From Aptenodytes patagonicus (Eukaryota; Chordata; Aves; Sphenisciformes; Spheniscidae), in contig NC_134950.1 in the NCBI RefSeq assembly GCF_965638725.1, forward strand, positions 106,662,802-106,726,801: a DNA stretch of 64,000 nucleotides, in the 5' to 3' direction. Positions 34,640 through 46,591 of this stretch are shown piece after piece. Position numbers and translations under genes: made by a program. The notes below the pieces were generated by a model. The model saw only the letters and a program-made list of their open reading frames with translations. It was not told the DNA's origin and searched no databases. Every line of letters starts with the position of its first letter. The first letter of the stretch is position 1.

Positions 34640-35880
34640 CAGGCAGTGTCAACATGGGTTCACAAAGGGAAAGACCTGTTTAACTAATTTGATATCTTTC
34701 TATGATAAGGTCGCTCACCTAGTGGATGAAAGGAAGGTGGTGGATGTATTTTTTCTGGATTTTGGTAAGGCTTTTGATACTGTCCCTCACAGAATCCTTC
34801 TGGACAAGTTGTCCAACTGTGGGATGAGCAGGTAGACGGTGCGCTGGCTGAAGAACTGGCTGAATGGCAGAGCTCAAAGTGTTGCAGTGAATGGGGCTAC
34901 ATGTGGCTGGCGACCAGACACCAGCAGTGTTCCTCAGGGCTCAATCCAAGGGCCAGTTCTGTTCAATATTTTTATCAATGATCTGGATGCAGGGGTTTAA
35001 TGCACCATTAGCAAATTTGCTGATGATACCAAACTGGGAGGTGCTGTTGACTCTCTCGATGGACAAGATGCCTTGCAGAGGGATCTAGATAGACTGGAGC
35101 ATTGGGCAATCATCAATGGCATGAAATTTAACAAGAACAAATGCTGGATTCTGCACCTGGGACGGAGCAACGCTGGACACAAGTATAAATTGGGAGAGGA
35201 GTGGCTGGAGAGCAGCCCTGCAGAAAGGGATCTGGGGGTGCTGGTTGGCAGCAGGCTCAGTAGGAGTCAGCAGTGTGCTCTGGCAGCCAAGAGGGCAAAC
35301 TGCATCCTGGGGTGCATTAAAGACACTATAACCAGCTGGTCAAAAGAGGTGATTATCCCACTGCATTCAGAGTTGGTGTGGTCTCACCTTGAGTACTGTG
35401 TGCAGTTCTGGGCCCCACAATTTCAAAAGGATATTAAGGTCCTTGAATGCATCCAGAGGAGGGCACCAAAGCTGGTGAAAGGGCTGGAAGGCATGTCCTA
35501 TGAGGAGCAGCTGAGGACACTGCATTTGTGTAGTTTGGAGAGAAGGAGGCTGAGGGGCAACCTCACTGCTCTCTCCAGCTTCCTGCAGAGGGGAAGTGGA
35601 GAGGGAGGTTCTGATCTCTTCTCCCTGGGATCCAGTGCCAGGCCACGCTGGAATGGCTGCGTCCCTCAGGGGAGGTTCAGACTTGACATGAGGAAACATT
35701 TTTTTCCCAAGAGGGTGGTCAAACCCTGGAACAGGCTTCCCAGAGAGGTGGTCGATGCCCCGTGCCTGTCAGTGTTGAAGAGGCATTTGGACAATGCCCT
35801 TAATAATATGCTTTAACTTTTGGTCGGCCCTGAACTGGTCAGACCCTTTAATGGTCGAATTAAATTCGATTCGATTCCAT
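34640..35880 (+). mobile_element. CR1 LINE, reverse transcriptase part, truncated and mutated
   Basis: The sense strand encodes the C-terminal half of CR1 ORF2. Visible pieces are HGFTKGKTCLTNLISFYDKV, the FLDFGKAFDTVPH motif, [10 protein letters not shown] (the FADD catalytic motif of this LINE clade) and the conserved [20 protein letters not shown] tail. In-frame stops at 34833 and near 34999 and a frame change make it non-functional. A 247-codon open stretch remains from 35073 to 35816. After the stop comes the short CR1 3' UTR (CTTTTGGTCGGCCCTGAAC) and an ATTCG pentamer tail. It is 5'-truncated, as most CR1 copies are. The same 3' UTR type recurs at 51267. Confidence 0.92.
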
Positions 35881-36785
35881 TTGAGTCTTCTTCCTCCCTC
35901 CTTCTTTGCCTGCCAGGACGTGCTGAGGAAATCTTGGATGACATTTCTTCCCAGCCCTGCCCTAGCAGAAGGGACTGAATGGGGAATCATGTCCCATCCT
36001 AGGCACTGGCTCTGTCGCTTTCTGGGAAGGAGGCATGGACCTTCTGACGGGGCTGAGAGCTGTGGATCGCCTTGAGATCATTTGGCCACCTGAACGAATT
36101 TGCAAAAAGCACGTGGGAACTGCGGGTTTGGAAAGTCTTCTAGGTTCATCCGGTCTAGCTGGGTTTCCACAGGATGGCAAAAAACCACATCTCTGACACT
36201 AGCGAGGCTCAAAGATCAAGCCCTCAGTCTCAAGCGGGAAGTGCTCCGGAACTACACGCTTGCAAACCTTTTTGATGTGAGCAATACCTGCTCCTTTCCC
36301 TGTGGATGTCTTTTTTTTTTCCCTGGACTCATTCTTAGAAATGCCGGAGCTGTGTCCCTTGGAAAAACACGCTCAAGCAGAAGAGCCAGAGAACAACAGT
36401 ACTCCATCAGAGCAAAGGTCCCCCTGGCCCAATACTCTGCCTCCAAAGTGGACAACCATGAGTGTCTGAAGGAGAGGATAGGAGCAGTGCAGGTCTACTT
36501 CTGCCAGGGTCCTGGGGGCGCTCACAGGCCTCAATGGCTGGGACCGGCCTCCCCTGGGACCCACACCCACACCGTCGCCTGCCAAGGGCCCAGGGGACGT
36601 GGTGTCTCAGCTCAGCCTGGGGCCTTCAGTCCCTGCCTCAGCAATGTTGTAGGTGTGCCCGTCTCTGCCCCTCTCTCCGGGATGGGCCTGGGACCTGCAC
36701 TGCAGAGAGCTGCTCTCCTGGATGGACCCCTCAGACCTGGGCCATAGCTTGTCATGCAGAACTATAGGCATGACAGAGCGTAACT
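35881..36785. other. Non-coding sequence, no gene recognised
   Basis: Moderately GC-rich from 36500. Open frames on the plus strand are low in recognisable motifs and have no support from splice sites. Confidence 0.35.
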
Positions 36786-36788
36786 ATT

Positions 36789-36920
36789 CTACCCTACCCT
36801 ACCCTACCCGACCCTACCCTACCCTACCCTACCCTACCCTACCCTACCCTACCCTACCCTACCCTATCCTGTTCTTTTCTATTCTATTCTATGCTATTCT
36901 ATGCTATTCTATTCTATTCC
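36789..36920. repeat. Pentamer simple repeat (ACCCT)n followed by (ATTCT)n
   Basis: About 15 near-perfect CTACC pentamers to about 36865, then TATCCTGTTCTTTTC and a run of CTATT pentamers with some GCTATT variants to about 36920. Similar pentamer tails are found at CR1 3' ends. Confidence 0.9.
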
Positions 36921-37305
36921 CTGCGCTCACCATGAGTCGAATAACGATGAGACTGTTATTTGCCTGTAATGCCAGGGGGTTTTCAGCTCCAAAAACACTT
37001 TCAAGGACACAAATCAGAAAGGTTACAAGTGAAACAGGATTTTATGTTTAGATTTTATTTTATGTCATTTTATATTATTTTTCTGAATCTGTTTCAGAGC
37101 CGATGCTCACAAGCATTAACACAACGTGCATGTGTAGCAAGGAGCAGGCTGATGCATTCTTCTCTTGAGCTTGACAAAACACCCCTTGCAGTCTGGCAAA
37201 GGAAATTCGCAGAGCCACAGAAAGTAGCAGCAGGAATGCACGCCAAGCAGTCCCTGTTTTCTGAAGACTGAGAACTTGCAGAATGAGGATCAGGACCAGC
37301 CACAC

Positions 37306-37444
37306 ACAAAAAAAAAAGAAAAAGAAAAAGAAAAAAGAAAAAGAAAAAGAAAAAGAAAAAGAAAAAGAAAAAGAAAAAGAAAAAGAAGAAATAGAAGAAG
37401 AAGAAGAAGAAGAAGAAGAAGAAGAAGAAGAAGAAGAAGAAGAA

Positions 37445-37479
<35 letters not shown>

Positions 37480-37480
37480 A
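37306..37480. repeat. Compound microsatellite (GAAAAA)n-(GAA)n-(GAC)n
   Basis: A plus-strand purine tract: GAAAAA hexamers to about 37384, GAA triplets to about 37445, then GAC triplets to about 37480. The three arrays follow each other directly. Open frames crossing it encode only Lys/Glu/Asp or Phe/Ser runs and are not genes. Confidence 0.95.
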
Positions 37481-37675
37481 GTTGAAGTCAAAGTGGTGGT
37501 GATGTGTGGTACCGTGGGGTATTTTCCAAAGTAGGACATGTATCGATGACAAGCATCCTTTTTGCCTTCCAGAACTTGCTCCGCTCTGCTTCTTGGCCAG
37601 TGATGCATGAAAAGCACTCTCGTGCCTGCCCCGCGCTTGTATTGCATGCAGGGAGAGCTGGAAAGTGGCAGAACC

Positions 37676-38190
37676 TCGCCAAAATGGCCCAGAGGAGCCC
37701 TGACAAGGGGCTGTGCTCCGTGCTGCAGAGGAAGGCAAAAAACCCCTGGGGAGACTTGCTAGCCCACCTTGGGGGAAAAAAAGCCTTCCTCCCCCCAGGC
37801 GCAGGGCACAGGAGGCCATCTTTGTGGTGCATGAGCAGCAGGCAGTAACCTAGCCAAAATGGACCAGAGGAGCCCTGCCCTGACAAGTGGTCATGCTCAA
37901 TGCTGCAGAGGAAGGCAAAAAACCCCCGGGGACCAGTGCCAATCTGCCCCGGGGGAAAATTCCTTCCTGACCCCAGAGCTGGCGATCGGCTGTTCCCTGA
38001 GCATGTGAGCAAGACCTGCCTCCTCGTCCCACAGGCTGCTCATGCCTCCCAGGAGATGCCCCACCCCTATTCTCCCTCAAACCGGAGCCATCTCCGGGGC
38101 TTCCCAGGCTGGCCAAATGCCCCCAGCCTGATCAACCTTGGGGGCAAGAATCCTTCCCGCGCCTGGCAGGACACCGGTGGCTGCTCCAAA
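37676..38190. repeat. Two to three diverged copies of a GC-rich repeat unit
   Basis: CAAAATGGCCCAGAGGAGCC at about 37679 and CAAAATGGACCAGAGGAGCC at about 37855 begin two units that share GCTGCAGAGGAAGGCAAAAA, then a GGGGGAAAA block and CCTTCCT. A third, weaker unit ends with TTGGGGGCAAGAATCCTTCC near 38140-38155. Spacing is about 175 bp between the first two. The family is not identified; the closing motif resembles old amniote interspersed repeats. Confidence 0.6.
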
Positions 38191-38399
38191 GCACTGGGAC
38201 CCCTGGTAACATCTGGGCATCCTACTTCTTACAGCTGCTGCCACTGGCTCCGCAGGGGATGAGGACGGCGAGCTCTGCGGTGCTCCTCAAGGCGGCGTTC
38301 CCTTGCTCTTGCCACTGCTCTCCAGCTGAAAAGGCCTGATAGCCTCGGGCACCTCCACCTGTTGCTGGTTCTTCTCCTCTCCAGCAGCCTCGTCCAGCC

Positions 38400-38760
38400 T
38401 CCGCTCTTCCTCCCTCAGCCCCCTCCCAGGAATTCTGCCGGCTCCTCAAGGACTTCCTCTCGGACGTCTGCGGCCTGCCCCCGGGACAGCTCTGTCCCGA
38501 CGGGAGGATGCCCCCTTTCTCCTGCCCCGGGGCATTGTGACTGCTGCGTCGCCGGGTGGTGGCACTGTGCCATGGGGGTGACCGCGCCCCCCATGCGCAG
38601 CTCCGCCCCCCGCAGCCCCGCCCGCCGCCCCTCCGCCCAGCATCCTTCAGAGGAAGGCCTTTGGGGCGCTGGCCCCGAGGCAGTCCCTGTGCCCAGGGGG
38701 CCCGGGGGGCTGTCCCTGCCCTTGGTGGCCATGCACTGGGCACAGCTGCTGGGCGTCCCT
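38400..38760. other. Orphan CpG-rich stretch
   Basis: Dense CpG (for example CGCCCCCCATGCGCAGCTCC) with no recognisable gene beside it. Overlapping open frames on both strands are compositional. A pyrimidine-rich acceptor-like site (CCCCTCCCAG) precedes GAATTCTGCCGGCTCCTC, but the frame closes soon after. Confidence 0.4.
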
Positions 38761-38799
38761 GACACATCCTCTGCCACTCGGCTCCCAAGGACAAACCTA

Positions 38800-41555
38800 G
38801 TGCTGTTACTCTTCTCTCAGGCCATGGCAGAAGACAACCCTGCAGCCCAGAGACCACCCCTATTAGCCATCCCCTCTCTGCGCCAGAGCTAACGGCCATG
38901 AGGTCATGCAGCGAGGAGGACCAGGGACTTGGTCTGGCTGGACAGAAACCCTTTTCCAGGGGTGCAAGGCGGGCGATTTCAGCAGCCGCAGCCTGGAGGA
39001 AAGCCAAAGCGTAACCAGAGCCATAGGCTGGGATGGACGGTGCCAGGAGACCGCCATGGAAATCACACAGGCTTTGAAAAACAATGGAGCAGAGGTTACC
39101 CTGGTGTGGTGGAAAGGCTGGTCAGTTTCAGAGCTAGAACATTTGGATCCGTTTCCAAAGCACAGCCAGCCAAACAACGACCCTTCCAAACTGCAAAAAT
39201 AGCCCATTGCCACTATCGCCCTCACATCCCCTTTTCCCACTGAAACCGAGCTGCGCAGTTGGCCGTGTTTATACGGGATACAACACGTGCTTCAGCCACA
39301 GGGTAAAACTTTCAGAGCTCGTTGGCAACTTTAACCTTTCTGAGAGTTATTTGCCTACCTCCATTTGTGGGAAGATGTTCAGATCTTATCTAAAAGCCTG
39401 GCAAATCTCGTTTTTCTTTAATATTTTTTCTTTTGAGTCCTGAAAGAGGAAGGAAGGTACTATTCTTGTCACTTTGTACGTTGGTGCCAAAATTGGTATG
39501 TACATTCAGACTATGTAAATGAGGGCATTTCTCCCATAGATATTCATTTGGTTGTGGTGATGCCAGAGGTGAAAGACAGGGGTTTGGTTCCCTCTGCATG
39601 AACTTTGCAGAGACCTAGAGAGCGTGCATGATTTCCTTACCATTCCTTAGCAATGCACCAAGGGGCATTTGCTACTACGCTGTGGATGGTGAGGTCTTCC
39701 TCCTGGAAAGAAGTACTGAATGGGTTTGTGTTCTTGACCATCCTTTTCCTTGCACTTCAAGAGCTCTTTTCCTCTTTTGGCCTTCACCCTTGCTACCTTT
39801 CTGGAAAGTGATGGCAGCCCTCTCAGCCTTTGTCTTGCTCCTTCTAGTCGTTGTCTTCTTCCGTAGCACGCCCCCTAATCAACTGTTTAGTCTTTGTCTG
39901 CCTTCACCCCAGATGGAACTTCTCTTTCTTGAACCTGAGGAATGAGAAATGTCCATAGTGGTACAGGTGAGTTCTCACCAGGGCTTGGCACAATGCTTGC
40001 CTTTCCTACAGAAATATCTTGCCTGACACACAAGAGGGCATTTGCCTGTATCACACTGGTGGCTCATAGTCACCCTGAGACCTACTCATGCCTCCAGGAA
40101 CATTTGCCTACTCCCATGTTTCCAGACTGGAACAGAAACCCATGGCGCTCCACCTGACGTTGTGCTACCTATTTCTACAGTGCAGTTCTTCATGCATGGT
40201 TTCTTGGTGTAGGGGCTATCTCTTCTGTCAGAGCTTTGGCTGGTATGGAGTATGGGGGCCATAGAAATAGACCATGAGATAGAGCTTCTTCTGGTTCATG
40301 GATGCCATGAAATCCAGAATATGATGTAGACAAGGAAACCTACAGTTTATGAACGATGGTTTTCTGCAATGTAAATCCAAAAGGCCTGACCATGAACTTC
40401 ACCCTTTCATACATTTGACGACATCAAAGCCTGAAGGGTGGAGCCTGAGAGATGTGCTATAGGAGGCCTTCACCCACCAGTAGCCTGCTGGCGTCCAGCT
40501 CCACGCAGTCACGACCAGCAGATCCAGCCCTCCACCGGCCGGGTGAGCAACGGACGCACTGTGTGTGGGGGCTCTCAACAGGAAGCTGGTGGTGTCAGTC
40601 TAGTCACTTTAGAAATGGATATCTCCTCCTAGGGAAGGAAATAACCACAGCTGGCATTAACTGGGCTTCTGTTTTGGAAGTTTCCTTGGAGAAAGTGCCA
40701 GACACTGAAAAAGCTCCAAGAGATGAAACACGGGTGGGTCAATGTGATGCAGTTAGTGGCACTGCTGTCTGTGGGGATAAGCTTTGCTCTCCAGGAGTGT
40801 GAAGACAGGTCGCCGAGTTTTTAAATGAATTCTGCAGGTATTTAGGGAAGAGGAAGGTTGCTGCTCATCATGCTGATGTGGGTAAGGAGTTGGCTGGCCA
40901 GGTGGCCATCCGACACTAAAAGGCAACTGCCTCTCTTCAAGAGTCCCTACACGCCTGGAAGATAGCTGCCAAGAAGGACTGAGGATTTTGCTTTTTATAT
41001 GCCCACTTGAAACCACCTGAGAATGTCAGTGTCATGAAATTACTAATGAAATTAGGTTGTTCAGTTACAAAGGAACTTCATTGTTTGTTTTTTTAAATCG
41101 ATAAAAGAAACTACGAAAAACACTCTTCCAGTGCACACTTGGTAATTAGTTTGCAAAACTGGTGCAATTAGTGCAGAAAGTTGCCAGCATGTATCCATTC
41201 AAGTAAAGAATCTCAACATTTTGATGCCAGCTCAGTGCAAAGAGACAACAGGCCCTTGCATGTGCCCAAATGTGGATCTGGCGGATCAGCAGGCAGAGTG
41301 AAGCTAGAGACAAATTCCCTTGCCAGGAGTGCCCCCTGTCCAGAGGGCTTTTAGGAAGAAGACAGCCTTTAAGGAGCAAGGATTTCAAATGACATGGAGT
41401 TTGTAAGCTAAAACCTAGGTTTTGAGTTAGACTTTGAGGTACGAACTGGTTGCCAGTGCATTTTCAGACCTCTTTAGAAAGAGCCCCACAAGGCAAATGC
41501 ATGCTGAAGTAGAATATCCTGAAATAAATGGCTATAGCTGTACTAACTGCATTCC
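38800..41555. other. Non-coding sequence left of the provirus, no gene recognised
   Basis: Only short frames without motifs. No repeat family was recognised by eye. Confidence 0.4.
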
Positions 41556-42110
41556 TGTTGTCGTGGTTAACCCACCAGGCAGCCAAACACCACACAGCTG
41601 TTTGTTCACTGCCCCCCCGCAGTGGGATGGGGGAGAGAATCAGGGGAAAAAAAAAAAGGTAAAACTCATGGGTTGAGATAAAGACAATTTAATAGAAAAG
41701 AAAGGGAAAAGAATAATAATGATAAAAGAATATACAAAACAAGTGATGCACAATGCAATCGCTCACCACCCGCTGACCGATGCCCAGCCAGTTCCCAAGC
41801 AGTGGTCCCGCCCCCTGGCCAACCTCCCCAGTTTTTGTTCAGTATGATGTCATATGATATGGAATATCCCTTTGGCCAGCCTGGGTCAGCTGTCCTGGCT
41901 GTGCCCCCTCCCAGCTTCTTGTGCACCTCCATCCTCCTCACTGTCAGGGCAGTCTGAGAAGCTGAAAAGTCCTTGACTTTGGTGTAAGCACTGCTCAGCA
42001 ACACACAACATCAGTGTGTTATCAACATTATTCTCATCCTAAATCCAAGACACAGCACTGTACCAGCTACTAGGAAGAAAATTAACTCTATCCCAGACGA
42101 AACCAGGACA
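41556..42110 (-). mobile_element. 3' LTR of the provirus
   Basis: On the plus strand it runs from TGTTGTCGTGGTTAACCC to GACGAAACCAGGACA; the sense strand therefore begins TGTCCTGGTTTCG and ends ACAACA. A sense CTATTAAA may serve as poly(A) signal. The region corresponding to TATA in the other LTR is mutated here (AGTTTTTGTTCAGTATG on the plus strand). Confidence 0.88.
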
Positions 42111-42126
42111 AGATCCACCCCTTATT
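42111..42126 (-). promoter_or_regulatory. Polypurine tract next to the 3' LTR
   Basis: The sense strand reads AAGGGGTGGATCT directly before the LTR start, as expected for the primer of plus-strand DNA synthesis. Confidence 0.6.
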
Positions 42127-42436
42127 CTATACCTTCTATGTCATGCCCAGGTCCCACACTTTCCAATACACCCCAATTAATCACCACCACCTTTCCTGTC
42201 TTTTGATATATACACACAGATATCATTCCCTTAGTCTATGGGCCATCCCTCTAAAATGGACATTGAGTTCATTTAGCCCATGACTTCGGGCTCCATCTGT
42301 CATAACAGTCCTTCAGGGCAGGAGAGATGGTGTGCGGTGTTGCACTGTCGCATGCTGAAGCCAGTTCAGGTTCCATCACCGCTGCGCTTGTCTGCTTCTG
42401 TCATCGCTGCACTTTGCTTGGTTTCATCAAAATTCA

Positions 42437-43310
42437 TTCTTCATTAATTTGGGTGATGCTTACTGTGATACCGTTGATATGGCATAAAGCGACCATAGTA
42501 GCAATGACATACAGTATTATATAGTAATTAACATCATACAATTCAAAGCATTGGCTATTCTCACCCAAAATCAAATCCCCTTGAGGTACACATCGGACTT
42601 CCCCATCCTTCCGCAATATCCACCAAGCGCATCCAGGTCCTTGAGCAAAAGCAATCCCACGGATGGGTTTGCCTTTGCCCAAGGCAGGAATAACCCAGAC
42701 TGTCTTTCCCAGCGTATTCTGTATGTGCGCTACAAGGACTTTATCCCCATCTACAGTACGTAAAAGTTCTGACTGGGCAGGGCCTGCTCGACTGGCAGAT
42801 CCCCTCGTGTCGACTAACCAGGTGGCCTTTGCTAAATGTGTGTCCCAATGTTTGAATGTCCCGCCACCCATTGCTCTCAGTGTAGACTTTAACAGTCCAT
42901 TGTATCGTTTGATTATCCCGGAGGCTGGTGCATGACGGGGGATGTGATACACCCACTCAATGTCATGCTCTTTGGCCCAGGTGTCTACAAGGTTGTTTCG
43001 GACATGAGTCCTCTTGTCTGACTCAATTCTTTCTGGGGTGCCATGTCACCACAGGACTTGCTTTTCAAGGCCCAGGATAGCGTTCCGGGCAGTGGCATGG
43101 GGCACGGGATATGTTTCCAGCCATCCGGCGCTTGCCTTGGCGGGTTTGTGGGAGTGTGATATAATCGGTCTGCCAGGCCTCCCCATATTTCTATTTCAGC
43201 CATCGTCCTCCATACCAGAGAGGCTTTAACCGCTTCGCTTGCTTGATCGCAGCGCGTGTTTCACATTCATGGATAACCTGCGCCATAGTGTCCATGGTCA
43301 AGTCCACCCC
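42437..43310 (-). pseudogene. ERV integrase region, broken
   Basis: The minus strand carries the integrase catalytic core and C-terminal domain. The C-terminal part is open in one frame (42434-42952) and contains the HAPASGIIKRYNGLLKSTLR segment with its ending near WWILRKDGEVRCVPQGD. The core between 42950 and 43190 is read in a different frame, so the gene is interrupted by a frameshift. It ends about 320 bp before the LTR. Confidence 0.8.
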
Positions 43311-44153
43311 TCGATCACGAGCCCATCTGTATGTTGCATCTCTTCCCTGATGGCCTGAGGCGCCATGGGCCCACTGAGCTCTAAATAAGTCACCCTGATG
43401 TTGCCAGTCCAGATCCACCTGAGCCACTTCAATCTTAGCAGCCTGATCCACCTGCTGGTGGTTTTGATGTTCTTCAGTGGCCCGACTCTTGGGTACGTGA
43501 GCATCTACGTGACAGACTTTTACAACCAGGTTCTCCCCCCGGGCAGCAATATCTTGCCACAATGCGGCAGCCCAGATGGGTTTGCCTCTGCGCTGCCAGT
43601 TGCTCTGCTTCCATTGCTGCAACCACCCCCACAGGGCATTTGCCACCATCCATGAGTCAGTACAGAGATAGAGCACTGGCCACTTTTCTCGGTCAGCAAT
43701 GTCTAAAGCCAGCTGGACGGCTTTCACCTCTGCAAACTGACTCGATTCACCTTCTCCTTCAGCAGTTTCTGGGACTTGTCGTATACCACTCCATACAGCA
43801 GCCTTCCTCCTCCAATGCCTTCCCACAATACAACAGGACCCATCAGTGAACAGGGCATACTGCTTCTCATTTTCTGGTAGTTTATTATACAGTCTGGGAC
43901 AAATCTCTTCAGCACACGTCACCTCCTCCTCTGGCGATATTCTGAAATCTTTGCCTTCTGGCCAGTCCATGATCGCTTCCAAGATATCTGGGCGACTGGG
44001 GTTTCTTATTCGAGCCTGTTGTGTGACCGGTGTGACCCACTCAGTCCACGTGGCATCAGTTGCATGATGTGTACAGGGGATCCTCCCTCTGAACATCCAG
44101 CCCAGCACTGGCAGTCGGGGTGCCAGGAGGAGCTGTGCTTCGGTACCAACCAC
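43191..44153 (-). pseudogene. ERV RNase H and integrase zinc-binding domain, open 320-codon segment
   Basis: Visible are the RNase H acidic motif FTDGSC, the later TDSW motif and HVDAH, followed by the integrase HHCC region with HQGRDATYRWARDRG and VIHECET. The last zinc-binding Cys is Arg here (CETR), whereas the second copy at 49400-49894 has CETC. RNase H removes the genomic RNA during reverse transcription; the zinc domain would tether integrase to DNA ends. The frame is open but separated from the RT upstream and the integrase core downstream by stops. Confidence 0.82.
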
Positions 44154-44243
44154 TTCCGAAGCAACTCAAACCCCTTCATATGCTGCCAAGATCTCTTTTT
44201 TGGTTGGAGTATAGTGGGCCTCGGATCCCCCGTAACCCCGACT

Positions 44244-44963
44244 CTAAAACCCTAGGGGTCGACCTCGAGTCTCCCCTGGTGCTTTCTGCCAGAGGCTCCA
44301 GGTAGGGCCGTTCTCCCCGGCTGCGGTGTAGAGCACATTTTTTACATCTTGCCCTGCCCGGACTGGCCTGAGGGCTACTGCATGAACTATCTCCTCTTTA
44401 ATTTGTTCAAAGGCCGGTCGCTGCTCAGGGCCCCGTTTGAAATCGTTCTTCTTCCGGGTCACTTGATAGAGAGGGTTTACAATCAGACTGTAATTTGGAA
44501 TGTGCATTCTCCAAAAAACCACGACGCCTAAGAAAGCTTGTGTTTCCTTTTTGCTAGTTGGTGGAGACATAGCTGTTATTTTGTTGATCACATTCACTGG
44601 GATCTGACAACGTCCATCTTGCCATTTTATTCCTAAAAGCTGGATCTCCTGTGCAGGTCCCTTGACTTTACTTTGCTTTATGGCAAAACCGGCCTTCAGC
44701 AGGATTTGGACTATTTTCTTCTCTTTCTCAAAAACCTCTTCTGCTATGTTGCCCCACACAATGATGTCATCAAAATAAGGCAGGTGTTCCGGAGCCTCAC
44801 CCTGTTCCAGTGCAGTCTGGATCAGTCCATGGCAAATGGACAATGGCTGTGTTTCCACCCCTGGGGCAGTCAGTTCCAGGTGTACTGGACGCCCCTCCAA
44901 GTGAAAGCAAACTGTGGCCTGCACTCTGCTGCCAAAGGGATTGAGAAAAACGCATTAGCGATA
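44244..44963 (-). pseudogene. ERV reverse transcriptase, palm region
   Basis: The frame includes the catalytic YFDDIIVWG motif (YxDD box), then QLLGIKWQDGRCQ and the connection segment MSPPTSKKETQAFLG. The frame differs from the N-terminal RT part that ends near 44964, so a frameshift splits the enzyme. The segment is repeated nearly unchanged at 50614-51135. Confidence 0.85.
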
Positions 44964-46280
44964 TCAATTGTGGCATACCACTTGGCTGCCTTTGACTCCA
45001 AGTTCATATTGAAGTTCTAGCATGTCCGGCACAGCAGCACTCAGCAGCGGTGAGACTTTGTTCAGGCCACGATAGTCTACCGTTAGTCTCCGCTCTCCAT
45101 TAGACTTCCACACTGGCCATATTGGACTGTTAAAGGGTGAGCGAGTCTTGCCGATGACTCCTTGGCTCTCCAGTCGTTGAATCCGCTTATGGATGGGAAT
45201 CAGGACATCTCGGTTGGTGTGATATTGCCGCCGGTGCACCGTGGTGGTAGCGATTGGCACCTGTTGGTCTTCGACCCCCAACAACCCCACAACAGAGGGG
45301 TCCTCCGAGAGACCAGGCAAGGTGGACAGCTGTTTAATTTCCTCTGTCTCCAAGGCAGCTATACCAAAAGCCCACCGGTTTCCTTTTGGGTCCTTGAAAT
45401 ACCTTCTCCTGAGGTAGTCTATGCCCAGGATGCACGGAGCCTCTGGGCCAGTCACAATGGGGTGCTTTTGCCCCTCATTCCCAGTTGGGTTCACTTTGGC
45501 TTCCAATACAGTTAGCTGTTGGGATCCCCCTGTCACTCCAGAAATACTCCAGGGTTCTGCCCCTGTTTGGCTTGATGGCATTAGGGTACACTGTGCACCG
45601 GTGTCCACTAGAGCCTTATACTCCTGTGGGTCTGATGTGCCAGGCAAACGAATCCACACAGTCCAGTAAACCCGGTTGCCCCTTTCCTCCCCCTGGCTGG
45701 AGGCAGGGCCCCTCCAGTCCTGGTCATAGTGTCCGTTACTCCCTTCTTGGAAATACGGGTCAGGAGTTCCTTCATTAAAATCAGGAGTAACATCAGCCCT
45801 TCTACTCTGTCTGGGGAACTGCCCGCTGGAAACTGGAGCAGCAATTTTCCTGGAAGAACCGCCTTGTGTGATTGTTTTCCCTTGCAACTCACGTACCCGC
45901 GCCTCTAGGGCTGAGGTAGGTTTTCCATCCCACTTCCTCACGTCCTCTCTGTGGTCACGCAGGTAAAACCACAGGGTGGCCCATGGTGTGTACCCTTTAT
46001 ATTCTCTCTCTTGAGCAGAGGAACGCTGACTCCTAATAGCCGAGGTACTGGTCCGTAGAGGTGGGGAGTAGGATATATCCTCTTTGAATCGCTGGACATC
46101 CTGGGACAGTTTCTCCACAGCCGAGACGCAGGCCCGCAGGGAGGAAGAGAGACTTTCTTCGTATTGCTGGAGTTGGCCAGCCAATTCATCCACCGTTTGT
46201 CCCTCTCCATCTTTCCAGGTCATTACTGCCAATGAGTAGGCATACAACGCTCGTGTGCTCCATACCAACTTCCGCCACAT
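44964..46280 (-). pseudogene. ERV gag C-terminus, protease and N-terminal reverse transcriptase, open 438-codon segment
   Basis: From the right, a coiled-coil-like gag tail (ELAGQLQQYEESLSSSLRAC) leads to a retropepsin-like protease with ALVDTGAQCTLM (the D-T-G active site) and GIDYLRRRYF, and then to the RT fingers with HTNRDVLIPIHKRIQRLESQ and RLTVDYRGLNKVSP. It ends where the RT reading frame shifts. No stop separates gag tail, protease and RT, so they would have been made as one polyprotein. Confidence 0.83.
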
Positions 46281-46456
46281 GCATCACGTGCCCCCTTGAC
46301 TTCATCTGGATCTCTGGATAACTGCTCATTGTCCAGGTCATCATAAATCACCTCCAGCACAGCTAATTCCCTCAGATACTGGATACCCTTCTCATTGGTG
46401 GTCCACTTGCCTGGGTGACATAGAACGTCTTCCTTGAAGGGATACCTTACCTTCAC
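46223..46456 (-). pseudogene. ERV gag fragment
   Basis: A 77-codon minus frame (VRYPFKEDVLCHPGKWTTNE, then LEVIYDDLDNEQLSRDP) overlaps the start of the next frame by 58 bases, probably the result of a frameshift inside gag. Confidence 0.55.
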
Positions 46457-46591
46457 GCCTGACAGGAGTCGCCTCCAGAGGCCGAGGGCTTGTGCCCCTT
46501 TTCCAATCGCTTTGTCAATGCCCCCTTCTCTGGAAAGGGATCCCAGCTTCCCTACCCTCTAACTCCAGGCTACTAGACCCCTGATCACAGC

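Noticed and set aside
36789-36870. Telomere-like CCCTA array
   Set aside because: The period is five bases (CTACC), not the six-base CCCTAA of vertebrate telomeres, and it grades into (ATTCT)n like CR1 tails.
37075-37819. Minus-strand frames of 190-241 codons with Ser, Val and Phe runs
   Set aside because: They read through the compound microsatellite; the flanks have no conserved motif.
44220-44275. Cloning-site-like cluster (GGATCC, CCTAGG, GTCGAC, CTCGAG)
   Set aside because: The same stretch recurs in the second pol copy at about 50430-50485 and encodes the RT-RNase H connection, so it is natural retroviral sequence and not vector contamination.
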